Below, one piece after another: positions 12,016-23,521 of a stretch of 64,000 bases of DNA; the stretch's first letter is position 1; each line of letters starts with the position of its first letter. Source of the stretch: Cylindrotheca closterium (Eukaryota; Bacillariophyta; Bacillariophyceae; Bacillariales; Bacillariaceae); NCBI GenBank assembly GCA_933822405.4, contig CAKOGP040001112.1:1115647-1179646 (forward strand). Reading direction: 5' to 3'. The notes under the pieces are model-generated. The model was not told the origin of the DNA and searched no databases. It was given only the letters and a program-made list of their open reading frames with translations. Position numbers and translations under genes: made by a program.

Positions 12016-13236
12016 ATGTGGACTGCATCGTACAGCCGGGAAGAGGACTGGGATCGCTGCTGTAGTCAAGCGAATGGCTTCGAATGGGTCGATGAGTTCG
12101 AAGAAGACAGCGAAACGGCAAATCTTGAAGACGAAAGCGAAACACCGTTTGAGGTTCAAGAGATCATCAACCTTTTGGAAGATTACGACATAGATGATGC
12201 CGAGTCTGAAAATAGTAATTCACTAGATCCGTGGATGGAAAATGCTCTACGCATGCAAGCAGATCTATTTCGCATGGCACAATGGATACGAACAAAGCAA
12301 AACGAATATGCTGGTCTCAACATGGGCGATGACGAGGCTGCACTGATCCAGTCCACGATAACTTCCTTCGCCGCAACAACTGCAAGTGAGCTGGAGACTT
12401 TACGGAAAATTATTCCAGCGTCATCGTCGGATATTTCAAGCCATCGCTCTGGGATCGTCCAAGTATTGTTGATGATTCTTCAATCGATGGTGACTTCTCC
12501 TTTTGGGAGACTTCAGAAACAGCGGACAAGGCCTGCGGTTCACATTTGGCAGAACCCCCAGGAGTGCACACTGTTCCAACCGAAGCAAAATGGAAACAAG
12601 AACAGCTCTCTTATAGACTTAATTGATAGCGATGGTGATGAGAGCCGTGACCAACGATTTTTGCCAACCTCAGCAGGAGTGATCAACGATAAAAGCTTTG
12701 AGACGAGGTATCAAGATGACGCGCGGGAAAATAGAATGGCTCCACAACGTCCAAGTTTTCTTGAGAATATCGAGAGGGAAGAAGGAAAATCGGTTTCGCA
12801 AACGGAAGATCTGGACTCTCCGCGTGCGTCGCTACTCCCATCACCTGTACCTACCCCACTTCCAAAACCACAAATCAAGCCGTATCAGGATGCAGCAATA
12901 GAAGAGTCGAATCGGCAATTTGAGGCAGATTTGCAGCAGGAGGTAGCTATGCTGACTGTTGCTGCCCACAGCGATCTTGACAGTGTCCAGCAAATGGAGC
13001 ACAGAATGGTCGAAATCACAACACTAATAGGTCAGTTTTCGAACCTTGTGGGAGAGCAACAAGAAGAAATCCTTCAGATTCATGATTCAGCAAAAGAATC
13101 CAAGACAAACTTGAACAGGGGACAGGAAAGTTTGGTTGACGCGACATATCGACAGAAGAAGTCAAGGCATTTGTTCGCTTGGATAATATTTGGAATGTCG
13201 ATGACGCTGTTGTTTTTCCACGTACTCAGAAACTGA
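12016..13236 (+). CDS. Syntaxin-18/Ufe1-like Qa-SNARE
   Basis: 406 residues in one open frame. The C-terminal SNARE helix (about residues 315-380) contains QQMEHRMVEITTLIGQFSNL, VGEQQEEILQIHDSAKESK and NLNRGQESL. A tail anchor, LFAWIIFGMSMTLLFF, ends the protein. The spacing and the arrangement QIE.R..EI..L...F match the syntaxin-18 group, the ER Qa-SNARE that receives Golgi-derived COPI vesicles together with Sec22 and the RINT1 complex. Residues about 85-165 resemble the syntaxin-18 N-terminal helices (WIRTKQNEYAGLNMGDDE). The extreme N-terminus does not look like the usual family start, so a small upstream exon or another start is possible. Convergent with the antiporter gene, 92 bp apart. 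Confidence 0.8.
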   Translation: MWTASYSREEDWDRCCSQANGFEWVDEFEEDSETANLEDESETPFEVQEIINLLEDYDIDDAESENSNSLDPWMENALRMQADLFRMAQWIRTKQNEYAGLNMGDDEAALIQSTITSFAATTASELETLRKIIPASSSDISSHRSGIVQVLLMILQSMVTSPFGRLQKQRTRPAVHIWQNPQECTLFQPKQNGNKNSSLIDLIDSDGDESRDQRFLPTSAGVINDKSFETRYQDDARENRMAPQRPSFLENIEREEGKSVSQTEDLDSPRASLLPSPVPTPLPKPQIKPYQDAAIEESNRQFEADLQQEVAMLTVAAHSDLDSVQQMEHRMVEITTLIGQFSNLVGEQQEEILQIHDSAKESKTNLNRGQESLVDATYRQKKSRHLFAWIIFGMSMTLLFFHVLRN

Positions 13237-13328
13237 TATATAAACTACTTTTTTAGAAGTTTAGAAATATTGGATATGCATTGCGGTGTTTGTTGCATAG
13301 AAATTTATATAATGATACTGCGATTCGC

Positions 13329-16300
13329 CTATGGAAACTCTTGAGGATCTTGCTGTCTGACTGTAAACTCTTGAGAAGGTTGTGGTGTCATGCTTTGGGG
13401 GTGGTGATGTCTGACGTAACCATGGAGGCGGTCCTTGATCACAAAACTCTCCACATCTTCCTGCAGTCTTGGATTCATGATATTCGGATCAAAGCTCACT
13501 GCTCGACGATGTCTCGCTCTTGGGACGCTGCTGCTGTTCGGTGTTGAGACCACATCTCCCAGACCAATGGTAACGTTACAACCCCCATAGCCATACGAAT
13601 CAGGAGAGAAGGTGAATCCATCCCGTGTTGCTTGACGACAAGCGTTGTCGTTCTCCCACAGATCGGCAGCTGACAGAAGCGGTCCATCTGCAGCAGCTGT
13701 GGGTGTTTCGACGGCGGCGACGGCGGAGGCGCTTCGTCCGATGATGGAAGGTCTTTTTGGACCAAGATTAAGGCTAAGCTTCTTTGGCTTCGTATTCTCG
13801 AACACAAGGGAGCTATCATTTGATGGAGCTGACGAGACCACATCGCACGGATCAGGATTATCCCCGCTGGCGCTGTCTTCATCGTCACGGAAGGAACCGA
13901 ACGTATAGAACCGACGTCGTAGTGCATGATGTGGTTGTAATTCCGATGGCTCTTCTTCCTGCTCTTCAGCTTTCCTATTGACAATGAACGGTTCCCACTG
14001 ACTAACCTGGATACGGTAGTCGTCAGGGCTGTCTGATTTCAAGCAGTCAGCCATTACTATATTCCAGAAATTTCAAAGGTGAGGTGAAGGATAGACTTGC
14101 AACAAATAACAAGAAACTCGTGAACTGTACCTTGTTTTATGGCTTCACACCGATCTTCGATCATCATCCTTTCTCTCCTTTCCTCCTCCCAGCCGACATC
14201 ACCCCCTGGACCGAAATCCATTGGGAAGGTGTCGTCTGAAGTTCGAGTTGACGATGGTAGTCTGTCGAAATCAGATCCAATGCTACTTGACGATGGTTGT
14301 CTGTCGAAATTAGATCCAATGGAGCTTTCGTCCTCGACCGTCCCACTAGATTGTTGCGAAGGAAAGCATCCCGCAACCCTAACCCGCTGCTTTGTATCTT
14401 GAGCGAAGAGCTCTGTGATGTCTACTGCCTCTTGTCCGATATCTTTTCGTCCGAGCGTATGCCAGGATCGGTGGTCAATGATAATGAGACCATGTTCTTC
14501 TAGCCGTCTTTTGAAATCCTCTTGCAAGTTCCAATGGACTGGTGTTCTAGCCTGAATTGCAAGGAAAAGAGGTCTGGAACCATCGCATGTGTTCCCGATA
14601 CGTTCGATTGGATGATCGCCTTCTAGATAGCTCACAGACATACCGTTGTAGTACCGAAGTACTCTTGTCAAAACAAGCGGTGACACAATACTACCAAACA
14701 ATATAGCGAGAATCACAGCGCTGTAGATCTCGGGTTCGAAAAGCCCTTCACTGAGAGCATAAGATGCCACAATCACATTGAACTCTCCTCGACAAGTCAT
14801 TGCAAGAGATGTAACCACAATATCTCGAAAGTACGGGTTGTACGGGAAGCCCTTGGGTATTTCCTTTTGAAAGTGAGGGACAAGAAATCCAACCGGGACC
14901 TTTGCGAGAACAACAAGCACTACAGTCATCCGTGGGAGACGTATTAGTCGAAATCGTCGTGGGACATCGGAAAAAACATGGAAATTCAAACTTACGGAGT
15001 GCAAATCCCCAACCCAATACATAAACATCTGAAAACCTGGTGACGGGAACTTGAAAACCAATTGTTGCAGCAAAGAATATGCGGAGCAACCAATTGAGCA
15101 TCGGTCGTCCATGTTTGACAAAGGAAGCATGAACCATGTGGAGTTGGCTGAATGTCAATCCTGCGAGAAAAACCCCAGTCAGATAACTTGCTCTGGAGTA
15201 ATTCAGAGCGAGCATATAACAAATCGTGAGCACCAACATGAGCACCATAGCGAGCTGATCTCGGTTTGGTTCCGACACAAGCGGCAGGATGTTGTTTTCG
15301 ATTACTCGTGGGAACACAGTAATTCCCAAAAAGCCCAAGACAATCAAGTATCCAAAGGACGAAATGAATGGCAAGATGTAGTCAAAGACCCGAGGATCCG
15401 GAGCAGCAAAAACTTCCAAAATACTCAGCAAGATCAAGCCAAAGACGTCGTCAAACACACTACTAGCCACAATTGTCTGACCAATCGGTGTATTGAGAAC
15501 ATCACCGCTTGATAGTGCATTTGACGCAACACCCAAAGAGCTAGGAGCAAAAGCTGCGCCAACTGCAATCGCCGCCTTGGTGCTCATCCCGATCCACCGA
15601 CCAATCCCAAAGCCTGTTGCGAGCGGAATCACTGATCCAGCTATCGCCAGGAGCAATGCTCTACTTCCGACTTCTTGCAATTGGACAACATCCAAACTAA
15701 TCCCGCTCTCCAAGATCAACCCAATCAGACCCAGATTTCCTGTCAGTACCAATGCCCCTGGAAATGGAACGAAATCGAGAAGCGGCGGTCCGAGTACAAC
15801 TCCAGTCACAAGTTCTCCCACCAAAGTAGGTAGCCCAATTTTCACCGAAAGGTTCCCCAGTAACCAAGCAATTGCAATGAAAATAATAACTTTGTCTATC
15901 GAAAGAACGAGAATTTGGGGGGCAATTAGAAAAAAATCAAACCACACGATCATCACAAATAAAAAAAGCGGAGCTTCCAGTGCTCAGGAGACTTACAAAT
16001 CTCGCTAAAGGTCACAGAAACAATAAGATCATTTGGATTGAAATCATCTGCAGTGCTTTCCTCTTGGACTAGAAGCTCCTCTTCTTGAAGTCTTCGATGC
16101 ATCCCCTTTGGCCCTTTTTCCTGAAATATCTCCGGTATCTCAAACCGAAAGGCTTCATAGTCGGCAATAGAAGAAAAATTTGCGAAATCGATCCAATTCC
16201 ATCTCGTGGTCGATCGTATCGAATTGTCGCTCACATCGTATTGATCAGAATGTGAATTTCGTAACAGCCGCGATGGTGACAACCCTGGGGTAGTTTCCGC

Positions 16301-16405
16301 ATTTATAAGCGATGCTAGCCCAAAGAAACAAAGCGACAGCGCGAAGGCTATTCTTGACAGTGGCTTCATAAAGTCGTTTGATGCTTTTGTGCCGTTGTTA
16401 TGCAT
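13329..16405 (-). CDS. CPA2-type Na+(K+)/H+ antiporter with secretory leader
   Basis: Four exons: complement(join(13329..14056,14131..14919,14996..15895,15997..16405)), 941 residues. All three introns (74, 76, 101 nt) are GT-AG and phase 1. ATG at 16405; an alternative at 16369 starts directly with a signal peptide (MKPLSRIAFALSLCFFGLAS). About 125 lumenal/extracellular residues precede a Na+/H+ exchanger domain of roughly 11-12 helices. It includes PTLVGELVTGVVLGP and the antiporter core APSSLGVASNAL...VASSVFDDVFGLILLSI, whose Asp-Asp pair is the ion site. The cytosolic C-terminus is about 400 residues, Ser/Asp-rich, and holds a 13-residue tandem repeat. Function: electroneutral cation/proton exchange in an organelle or the plasma membrane. 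The exact first-intron acceptor (GATAG) is the least certain. Confidence 0.83.
14250..14327 (-). repeat. Two-copy 39-bp tandem repeat inside the antiporter coding sequence
   Basis: Units 14250-14288 and 14289-14327 differ at a handful of bases and together encode two 13-residue copies of a Ser-rich motif (SSIGSNFDRQPSS / SSIGSDFDRLPSS) in the cytosolic tail. Being a multiple of three, the duplication keeps frame. Probably a recent slippage duplication in a disordered region. Confidence 0.85.
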
Positions 16406-17001
16406 GAAGTTCGCCCCTTTCTCACTCAAATCGATTTCATTCGTGAGAAATATAATACAATTCCGATGCGTACGTAAACGTGTACAGCAAAGATAACTGG
16501 TATGTGCACACCGGCGGGAACAAAAATGAGGTAAACACAGCGTTATTTATCGTTTTCACGGAAGCAAATAGAGTTCCAAAATTGATCCAAGTTTTAGAAA
16601 GGCTGCTAAATACCTTCCTCCTTGCAGTTTGCTGGCCGTGACGTGGATTGCCATCGCCAAGTTCCTAAAAAGTACCGGTACCTAAATCTGATACTGGTAG
16701 ATTTTTTGATAGGTACCGTACCGTACCGGTACCGGTACTTGTACCGGCCGCCGGTAGAAGTGCAATAATTCGATCGAACGCGATACCGGTACACTCCAAG
16801 AAGAAAAATAATCAATCATACTACTGCACGTGTCATTCCTAATATACTATACTATTCCAAATCTAAAGTGCCTTTTACCTATCTTACTGACAAAACATTT
16901 TGAATACCAGCTGCTGGATCCTTGGCTGGACCACCTTCTGTTGGGCGGACCGCCTTCTATCTGCACAAGCTACCTTCAAATTGTCCGTGTTATCATACTA
17001 T
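16406..17001. other. Intergenic region between antiporter 5' end and SWEET 3' end
   Basis: No credible gene. The part next to the antiporter would hold its promoter. The middle holds a cluster of TACCGGTA palindromes (separate entry). Short open frames here have no family features. Confidence 0.6.
16671..16792. repeat. Cluster of GTACCGGTAC palindromes
   Basis: About 120 bp with at least five copies or near-copies of GTACCGGTAC, together with related GGTACCGTACC units and CCGGCCGCCGG. Each copy is its own reverse complement and copies overlap, so the stretch can form alternative hairpins. The same palindrome occurs singly in many other intergenic gaps of the window and in none of the coding exons I inspected. 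Confidence 0.8.
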
Positions 17002-17765
17002 TCATATTATAAGATCCATTTCTGAGACTCCCTTTTCTGTCCCCCCGCTGCCATAGTATAACTTCAAAACTAGCTGGGCGATACCACACACCAACCCTAA
17101 CAGGTTCGGGAAATAGATATTGAAATCGACAATGTCAAAAAGGCCCACTATAGACCAAAGCCCACAATTGATGCAAGTAGCAATTGCCAACGGCAGAGGA
17201 ATAGACCTTGCTGACTTTGTTTGTATCACTGTCTTCAATGCCGCCAAGGGTGATGCGAACATGGCCACACAGAAAATGACAGCAATGTTTCCAATCAAAT
17301 GAGCTGGATTCTCAATGGGCATCACATATATGATGGCAAGAGTTCCAAGGACAATCAACAGTACTGCGTTTGAATGATCCTGAACGGATCCAGGAAGTGT
17401 CGGTGATTTTGGTGGTGCGTGCTTCACAAAGCGCATAAAGTAGTATAGGGACATGAACAAACCACAAGTATTGGTTCGCCAAACTGCTGGTTCATGAATC
17501 AATGCACCATATGCAAGCCACAGGAACGAAGACACAATCATCGATGAATAAGGCAGTAGAGGTAGCGACCCAACTGATCGGTCTCTTTCGATAGCACGAA
17601 TTGTTGGAATTGGCTGAAGATCATAGGTGTGTGAGCGAATATAAATCACGTAGTTCAGTCTCGTATCCTCCAAGGTCTACTCACTGCAGAAAACACAACA
17701 ATTGCAGCCCAAGGTGCTAGAAACTTGGACAATGCGACCCATGCTGGTTTCGTTCCGTCTGTCAT
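17002..17765 (-). CDS. SWEET-family sugar transporter (MtN3/saliva)
   Basis: Two exons: complement(join(17002..17613,17685..17765)), 230 residues. Exon 1 encodes 27 residues (MTDGTKPAWVALSKFLAPWA...). The 71-nt intron has donor GTGAGT and acceptor GATCTTCAG, phase 0. The joined reading continues as PIPTIRAIERDRSVGSLPLL, the conserved start of the first MtN3 repeat. Two triple-helix repeats are visible (LPLLPYSSMIVSSFLWLAYG and SIPLPLAIATCINCGLWSIVG) around a linker helix, giving the usual seven-helix eukaryotic SWEET; length is typical (220-290). Function: facilitated sugar flux across the plasma membrane or an internal membrane; substrate unknown. Divergent from SGF29 with 393 bp between starts. 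Confidence 0.9.
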
Positions 17766-18158
17766 TGTTGTTTGCTAGAGGTGTGTGCGACTGGTTAGCG
17801 TTTCAAAATCTTTTGTAGACGAATTTTGTGAATTCGGTTCTCTTTATGTAGAGCAAAGAGTATGTCTCTTGTGACGATACTTGCTATGAAACTGTTAAAG
17901 AGTTTTCTTCTTTTCTTGTGTGATGGGTGCACGTTACAGACTCAAGTCTATCAATCTGTTCAGATGTGACTTTCGTTTTTCTGACTTTGGCAAAGGAGTT
18001 CATGTGCATGTTGTTTGGGGCTTTGTCAGTACCATTAAGGTCACAAACCGAATGTCAAATGCGTCTGTTCAAATGACAACCTTGAACGGGGATCATTCCA
18101 ACGTTTGCTGCCAACTCCCAGAGACTGCTAGTGAAGCAAATTCACTGTTCATTGAACC
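17766..18158. promoter_or_regulatory. Divergent intergenic region between SWEET and SGF29
   Basis: 393 bp separating two divergent start codons, so both promoters must lie here or overlap the 5' UTRs. It is AT-rich in the half next to SWEET. I see no recognisable TATA box or repeat and no supported gene. Confidence 0.4.
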
Positions 18159-20097
18159 ATGCCCAACACGAATCGTCCACCTACGGGGCAGAGTATTCAG
18201 GATCTCATGGCACAACGATATCCTCAACCCAATCGAGCGAGGAACCCACACTTTCCACCCCAACATCCCCCGGCCTATCAGCAACCACCACAGCAAATGA
18301 ACATGCCTAACCAACAATATCAACCCACACAGGGTGTATCATACACAAATCCTCCTGTGAATCCACAAGTACCCAATCGATTGTCTCCCTATGGATCTCC
18401 TCCTCAAGCATCGCACCCACCTCCTGCAGGAGGAATGTCAGGTCCTCCTACGACATTTCCAAACCCAACTCCCAAACCAGCGCAGTCCAAAGCAAGTACA
18501 ACGAAGAAGATAGACAAAAATATTGCGACGGGGCCGTCTGGATTTCCGTACAACACTGACGAGCAGAATAAGCTCTTGTCTTATTGCGAATGGAAAGATA
18601 AGGTGCTATGGGCGAGTCGCATGATTCTTGGAGGAAACTCTGTGAACGGCTTCTTGCGGGCGACGGCTGCAGCACAACGTATCAAGAAGCAACGAGCTCG
18701 TCAGAGTGCACAAGCCAGAAAGACAGCAGCTGCTGCAGCCTCTACAGGCGGCAATGCGGAAGCTGCTGCAGACGCTGACAAAAAGGCAAAACCTGTTTTT
18801 GATCAGGTGGAAGAGGAAAAACTGAAAAAGGACATTATGAATCCTCGAACAGCCAAGAAAATTAAATCAGAGTTGGAAGCTGGCATGGAATATTGCACTT
18901 CGCTCCATAACGTTCTGAGAAGTGTCTTGTATGAGGTGGATCCTTCCATGAGCCAGTACTTCCCGGCACCACTTGACAAACCGGCTCTTGTTCCAACACT
19001 TCCCACGCCACAGCAACCAACGGTTCCTCATGACTCCAGTATACCATGGGCATTGAATTCAAAAACAGCACCGAAACAACGGCCAGCTCCTGCGGCACCC
19101 TCTGCTAGCTCTGCCGCTTCATCGGCTCAGAATGTTGGCTCCTCTACATTGCGGAGATCGCGGCGGAAGAAGTTGCCTCCATCCAAGGAGCCGCCTGTCA
19201 ACTTACCTGAATTCGATTCGTTTGGAAAGAGAGTCTGTGCCAAGAAGGAACACAGTATTCGCGTCTTTGAGGTGTTGCGTTTCAGGTCATTGAAGGCAGG
19301 TGACTTTGTTGCGGCTCGATTGTCCAGCAGAGATTTATGGATTCTTGCAAAGGTACTAAAGGATTATTCGGGATTTACCATGGCTCCTGTTGAATTTGTG
19401 AAGTTATCAGGCGCACGTCGGGATGCCGTGTTCAAAGAAAAGGTGATGGTACGGGACGTGGAAGAAAAAGAAGATGGGGGGTCAACTCTGGTTTCAAGAA
19501 ACCTCGTTTTGCCCCTTCCAAGGACATATTCTGAAGCGGCCGAATGGGGGCAGCGGTACGTCACCTCTCGATCTCTCGAGAGCCGGTCTTCAAAGTCTCA
19601 CTTTTCTCAAACTTCTGTTACTCTTTTTATGCGCAAAGGTGCAAGAAAGGATCCCGCGTTTATGCAATGTATCCTCAAACGACATCTCTATACCCAGCTA
19701 CAGTTATTGATAGCACGACGTACTGCAGAAATGATGACGATATCATTGTAGTTGAATTCGATGGTGAAGAACAAGGTTCGTGACACATGCTTTATGCTGC
19801 AATACTTGTACGCATGATAACATACCAACACGCGTTGCATCAGATCCTACAGGAAAAGTACCACAATATCATATTCCAGCACGTTTTGTAACCTTGATTC
19901 CAAGAGAGTTCCCAGCATCACAAGAGTCATCCTCGAAACAGAACAAAGTAAAGACGCAAGCAAAGAATGAATCGGATCCGTTTACGTCCTCGGGATTTGG
20001 TGGCTTAGATGCGCTTGGTGACATTGATTCAATTGAACTTGATTTAGATGCACCACTAGAGGGTGGAGAAGAGGGAATGGATTTCCCAATGTTTTGA
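18159..20097 (+). CDS. SGF29-like SAGA-complex tandem-Tudor protein
   Basis: Three exons: join(18159..19555,19639..19775,19844..20097), 595 residues; introns 83 and 68 nt. The second donor is the unusual GTTCGT. The N-terminus is Pro/Gln-rich and disordered; a helical part follows (about 130-270). The C-terminal half carries the SGF29 tandem Tudor domain: GDFVAARLSSRDLWILAKV in the first unit and GSRVYAMYPQTTSLYPATVI with VPQYHIPARFVTLIP in the second. The aromatic pocket residues (Tyr-x-Met-Tyr-Pro, Thr-Ser-x-Tyr) are retained. SGF29 reads H3K4me2/3 and recruits the SAGA acetyltransferase. It is longer than animal/yeast SGF29 (about 260-300) because of the N-terminal extension. A short acidic tail ends the protein. 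Confidence 0.88.
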
Positions 20098-20269
20098 TCT
20101 CTCGGTTTTGAAACTTATCTCCAGTCTGTCCTACGCTCGGTTTGGGTCGAACTGTTCATAGCCAAGTGAAACCAAGAGGAAACATGAAAAATGTCATCCC
20201 AAAACATTTCCCTTGTTTGCATTTTAATTTGTAGACTTATCTCTCATTCTTTCTCCAGTTTCTTTCAAG

Positions 20270-21973
20270 ATGTCTCGAGTTCAAAGAAAAACTGAAGATT
20301 CTAAAGGCTCATTGTCTGGTGGTGGCAAGAAGCAGAAGACTATTGATCTTGGTTGGAATCGAAATGACGAGGATATCGTATCGTCCGACGATGAAGAAAA
20401 CCTAGAACCATCCTTGGATGATGAGGAGCTGGAGGAAGAAGAGACACTGGACGCCAAAAAAATTCGTCTTGCTCGCGAGTATCTGAGGAAGTTGGAAACA
20501 GAAGACTCGGACGATAGCTCATCAAGCTCGTCCGAAGATGACGAGGGCGATACAGGATATGATCGAATAGGTGTTAAGTTGCAACGAGAACGGCTGAAGC
20601 GAGAAGGAACACTGGAGAGAGCTGTTGCTGGCAAAGTCGAAAGCTGTGTTTCATCTTTTGAACAGTCACTTGGATCCATCGAAAGCCATGAAAAGTCATG
20701 GATTGACGATGGAAAAATCAACCTTTTGCGAGGTCATGATTTGACACCCACATGTGTAGCGTTGCAGTCGGACGGCGCGACGGCAATTTCCGGGAGCAAA
20801 GATCATTCTGTTATATTATGGGATGTGGATCAACAGAAGAAATCTCTAATACTGTGCAAATCATGGAAGAAGCAAAATTCATCTGAGCTATCAAGAGGAG
20901 AAGGTGAAGTGTTGTCGGTTGCATGTTCCGACGACGGAAACTACGCAGCCGTTGGCCGACGAGATGCCACGGTATCCATTTTTGATGTTCGTGCTGGAAA
21001 GAATAGCTTAGTCAAAACCTTCACTGGTCACAAAGGACCAATCACTACTTTGGCATTCAGGACCCAGTCACTTCAATTGTTCTCTGGCAGTGAAGATAGA
21101 TGCATTCGGTACGTCATTCCGGTTTGATTGTTCCTTTGAGGTTGCCCATATTTTGGACGTGTTACTAAATGTTTCCTGTCTTTATAGTCATTATAATCTG
21201 AGCGAACAAATGTATGTCGAAACGCTTTATGGGCACCAGTTCGGAGTCACGTCTGTTGATTGTCATAGAAAAGAAAGACCGATCTCAGTTGGCCGTGACC
21301 GTACTGCTAGAGCTTGGAAGCTTGCGGAAGACACTCACTTAATCTTTCGAGGTGGTGCAAGATTATCTTCTGCTGACTGCGTCCGTGTGATGAAGGACGA
21401 CTGGTTCATGACTGGGCATGATGATGGATCGCTGAATCTATGGATGACAGACAAGAAGAAAGCTGTAAAGACTTTTGATCACGCCCACGGTGTTGATGGA
21501 GGTGTAGGACGTGGGATCTGTAGTTTGGCTTCTTTGAGAGGTTCTGATCTGGCTGTCAGTGGTTCGTACGATGGATATCTCCGTTTGTGGAAGGTGAGTT
21601 TTGTTTTATGTTGCAACGCATGCAAGAGTTTCAATCCCGCTCAGCCTAACCACTTGCTACTTGTATTTTGTAGCTAGCAATGGGGAGTACGCTGGATTCG
21701 AGGGGTATGGAAGAAATGAATCGCATCCCTCTTTCTGGATACTTAAACGGAATAGCTGTGGGGCCAAAGGCTCGTTTCTGTGTCGCTGCTTGTGGGCAAG
21801 AACCAAAACTAGGAAGATGGCATCGGGTTCCCAAGGCAAAGAATCGCCTTGCAATTGTGCAATTGCGATGGGATAATGATGACGAAAGTGACGAAGAAGT
21901 GGGAGATGAAATGAATGCAAGCTCTGGTAGCGAAATGGAGAGCGCAGAAGAATCGTCGGCCAGTGACGAATAA
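20270..21973 (+). CDS. RRP9: RRP9/U3-55K-like WD40 protein of the U3 snoRNP
   Basis: Three exons: join(20270..21108,21188..21593,21674..21973), 514 residues; introns 79 and 80 nt with GTACGT/GTGAGT donors. A basic then acidic Ser-rich N-terminus (about 1-140) contains the family block DAKKIRLAREYLRKLE. Seven-bladed WD40 propeller follows: LRGHDLTPTCVALQSDGATA, SGSKDHSVILWD, FTGHKGPITTLAF, SVGRDRTARAWKL, SGSYDGYLRLWK. The acidic C-terminal tail follows the last blade. RRP9 binds U3 snoRNA box B/C in the nucleolus for 18S rRNA processing. Splicing is supported because each junction restores a WD blade. Convergent with the antenna gene, 229 bp apart. Confidence 0.9.
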
Positions 21974-22202
21974 TCCTTTTGACATAGATTCCAACAGTGT
22001 AAGCGAGACTTGGCGCAATACATTATACTGCAATGTAGAGACTAGTAAATGCATCATAGGCAGTTTGCATGTCATAAATTCTATAATTTACATGCACCAG
22101 CTTGGCTCAAACCCATAGGGATGTTTACAAAAATGACTAAATTGAAGCCGAAGGGAGCTGATGACGAAGTGTCTGCATTGTATGCCTTGAAGTTGAAATG
22201 AT

Positions 22203-23092
22203 TTACATTCCGAAGGGTTGTCCAAGGTAATTGGTTGTAAATGGTGCCATAACCTCTCCAGAGTAAGGCGGGACGACTCCACTAAGAATAGGGACAGATC
22301 CTGGGATGGTTTGTTCGCACAAGAAACCGAAAATTCCCAACTGTGCCAATCGTCCGTTGTTGAGTTCGGCTAGAAGACGTCTCTCTTTCTTTTCCTCGCT
22401 CATATTTTTGCTTAACTTAAATGGATCGTATAAGTTGAATGGGACAGGGTGTGGGAGTCCATCGGGACCACTCTTGAAGTCAGGGAAGTCACCTGGCTTT
22501 CCTCCAGCCATGTAATGTTTGTGGTCAGGGGTGGAAAGTTCGCTCCAGAATTCAAGGAAAGCGATCAACGAGAAGATTTGCCACTTGGCATCTTCGCTGA
22601 CTGCATCCCAAAGAGCAGGTGGGTTGGTCCCAGTTGGGAAGGGAGTTCCGTCCATTTGCATGGCCCATGGGAACTGTTAGTATTAGGGGTTAGGAGTAGG
22701 TTGAGAGAAGAAAGCACATAGTGAGATACGAAATCAAGTTTTTGTTCCGATACAAAGGCAACAGTACCGCCAAGCGGTTGCAAAAGAATTCTTACCTTCA
22801 CTCCGTTGGCATGGACAATGTATCCAACAAAGGCGAACATAGCAACGCGTCCGTGCTTGATCTCGGCATGACGCAAGAAACCGATGGTGGCTTCGTTGCT
22901 TGCTCCCCAGAATTCAGCCTCCGCAAGGTTCAAAGGATCCCAGAAGCCAAGAACAGGGTTAAGCTTCTTAGCCATGGCCTCAAGGTCTGCCTTGGACTCT
23001 TGGACAGCTACTGATCCTCGTGCGGCTTGGTTGGAGGAAGGGGCAAAGGCTGCAGCGGTGGCAACAAGAGAGGCAAGGACAGCGGTCTTCAT
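22203..23092 (-). CDS. Fucoxanthin-chlorophyll a/c-type light-harvesting protein
   Basis: Two exons: complement(join(22203..22673,22796..23092)), 255 residues; intron 122 nt, phase 0, acceptor ACTAACAG. The leader [20 protein letters not shown] is a signal peptide with a plastid AAAFAP cleavage motif. LHC helix 1 ([20 protein letters not shown]) and helix 3 ([16 protein letters not shown]) hold the Glu/Arg/Asn/His chlorophyll ligands. The middle helix lies in [16 protein letters not shown]. Function: thylakoid antenna binding chlorophyll and fucoxanthin. The subfamily (Lhcf, Lhcr or other) is not settled by eye; [14 protein letters not shown] is shared by several diatom Lhc groups. Shares a 429-bp divergent gap with the plastid signal peptidase gene. 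Confidence 0.93.
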
Positions 23093-23521
23093 GGTTTCAA
23101 GGTTTTTACTCTTTCGTGAAGGAGCAAGTAGGTATCAAATACGAGACCAACGAATATGTTCAAAGCTAAGATTTTCAAGTTGAACAAGGTATCTTCCTGC
23201 ACCTCCGATAATCGATCTTACTGTAGGTCGCATCAAATATATAATCACGGTCAGAAAAAGTATTCGTATGGTACATTACAGTCAGTGTACAGTGTAGTAG
23301 TCTGTCCAACGTAAGTTGAATGGAATGCGTGTACGCTAACCGTTCAGTAGCCGGAGTCTCTACATCAAAAAACAAATCTCCCGCCACCTTGCGGCACCAA
23401 AAAATCATCAGCCTCAGCCTCCAAGAAACTGGATCTTTGCTGGTGGCTGTTGGTTACTTTCTTTTGCCAATCGACTCTTCCCATTACCTGGTGTCAATTC
23501 CATTGTATAACGATAAATAAA
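23093..23521. promoter_or_regulatory. Divergent promoter region between two plastid-protein genes
   Basis: 429 bp between the starts of the antenna gene (minus) and the signal peptidase gene (plus). A short AT-rich element, ATCAAATATATAATC, lies at 23230-23244. No supported gene. Because both products go to the plastid, shared control is plausible but unproven. Confidence 0.4.

Noticed and set aside
11732..12193. 153-codon plus-strand frame upstream of the syntaxin gene
   Set aside because: Overlaps the SNARE frame in another phase, and has no motif or leader; considered as a missing syntaxin exon but no matching splice signals were found.
15493..16008. 171-codon plus-strand frame
   Set aside because: Antisense to antiporter membrane helices; Pro/Ser-rich by-product of complementary codons.
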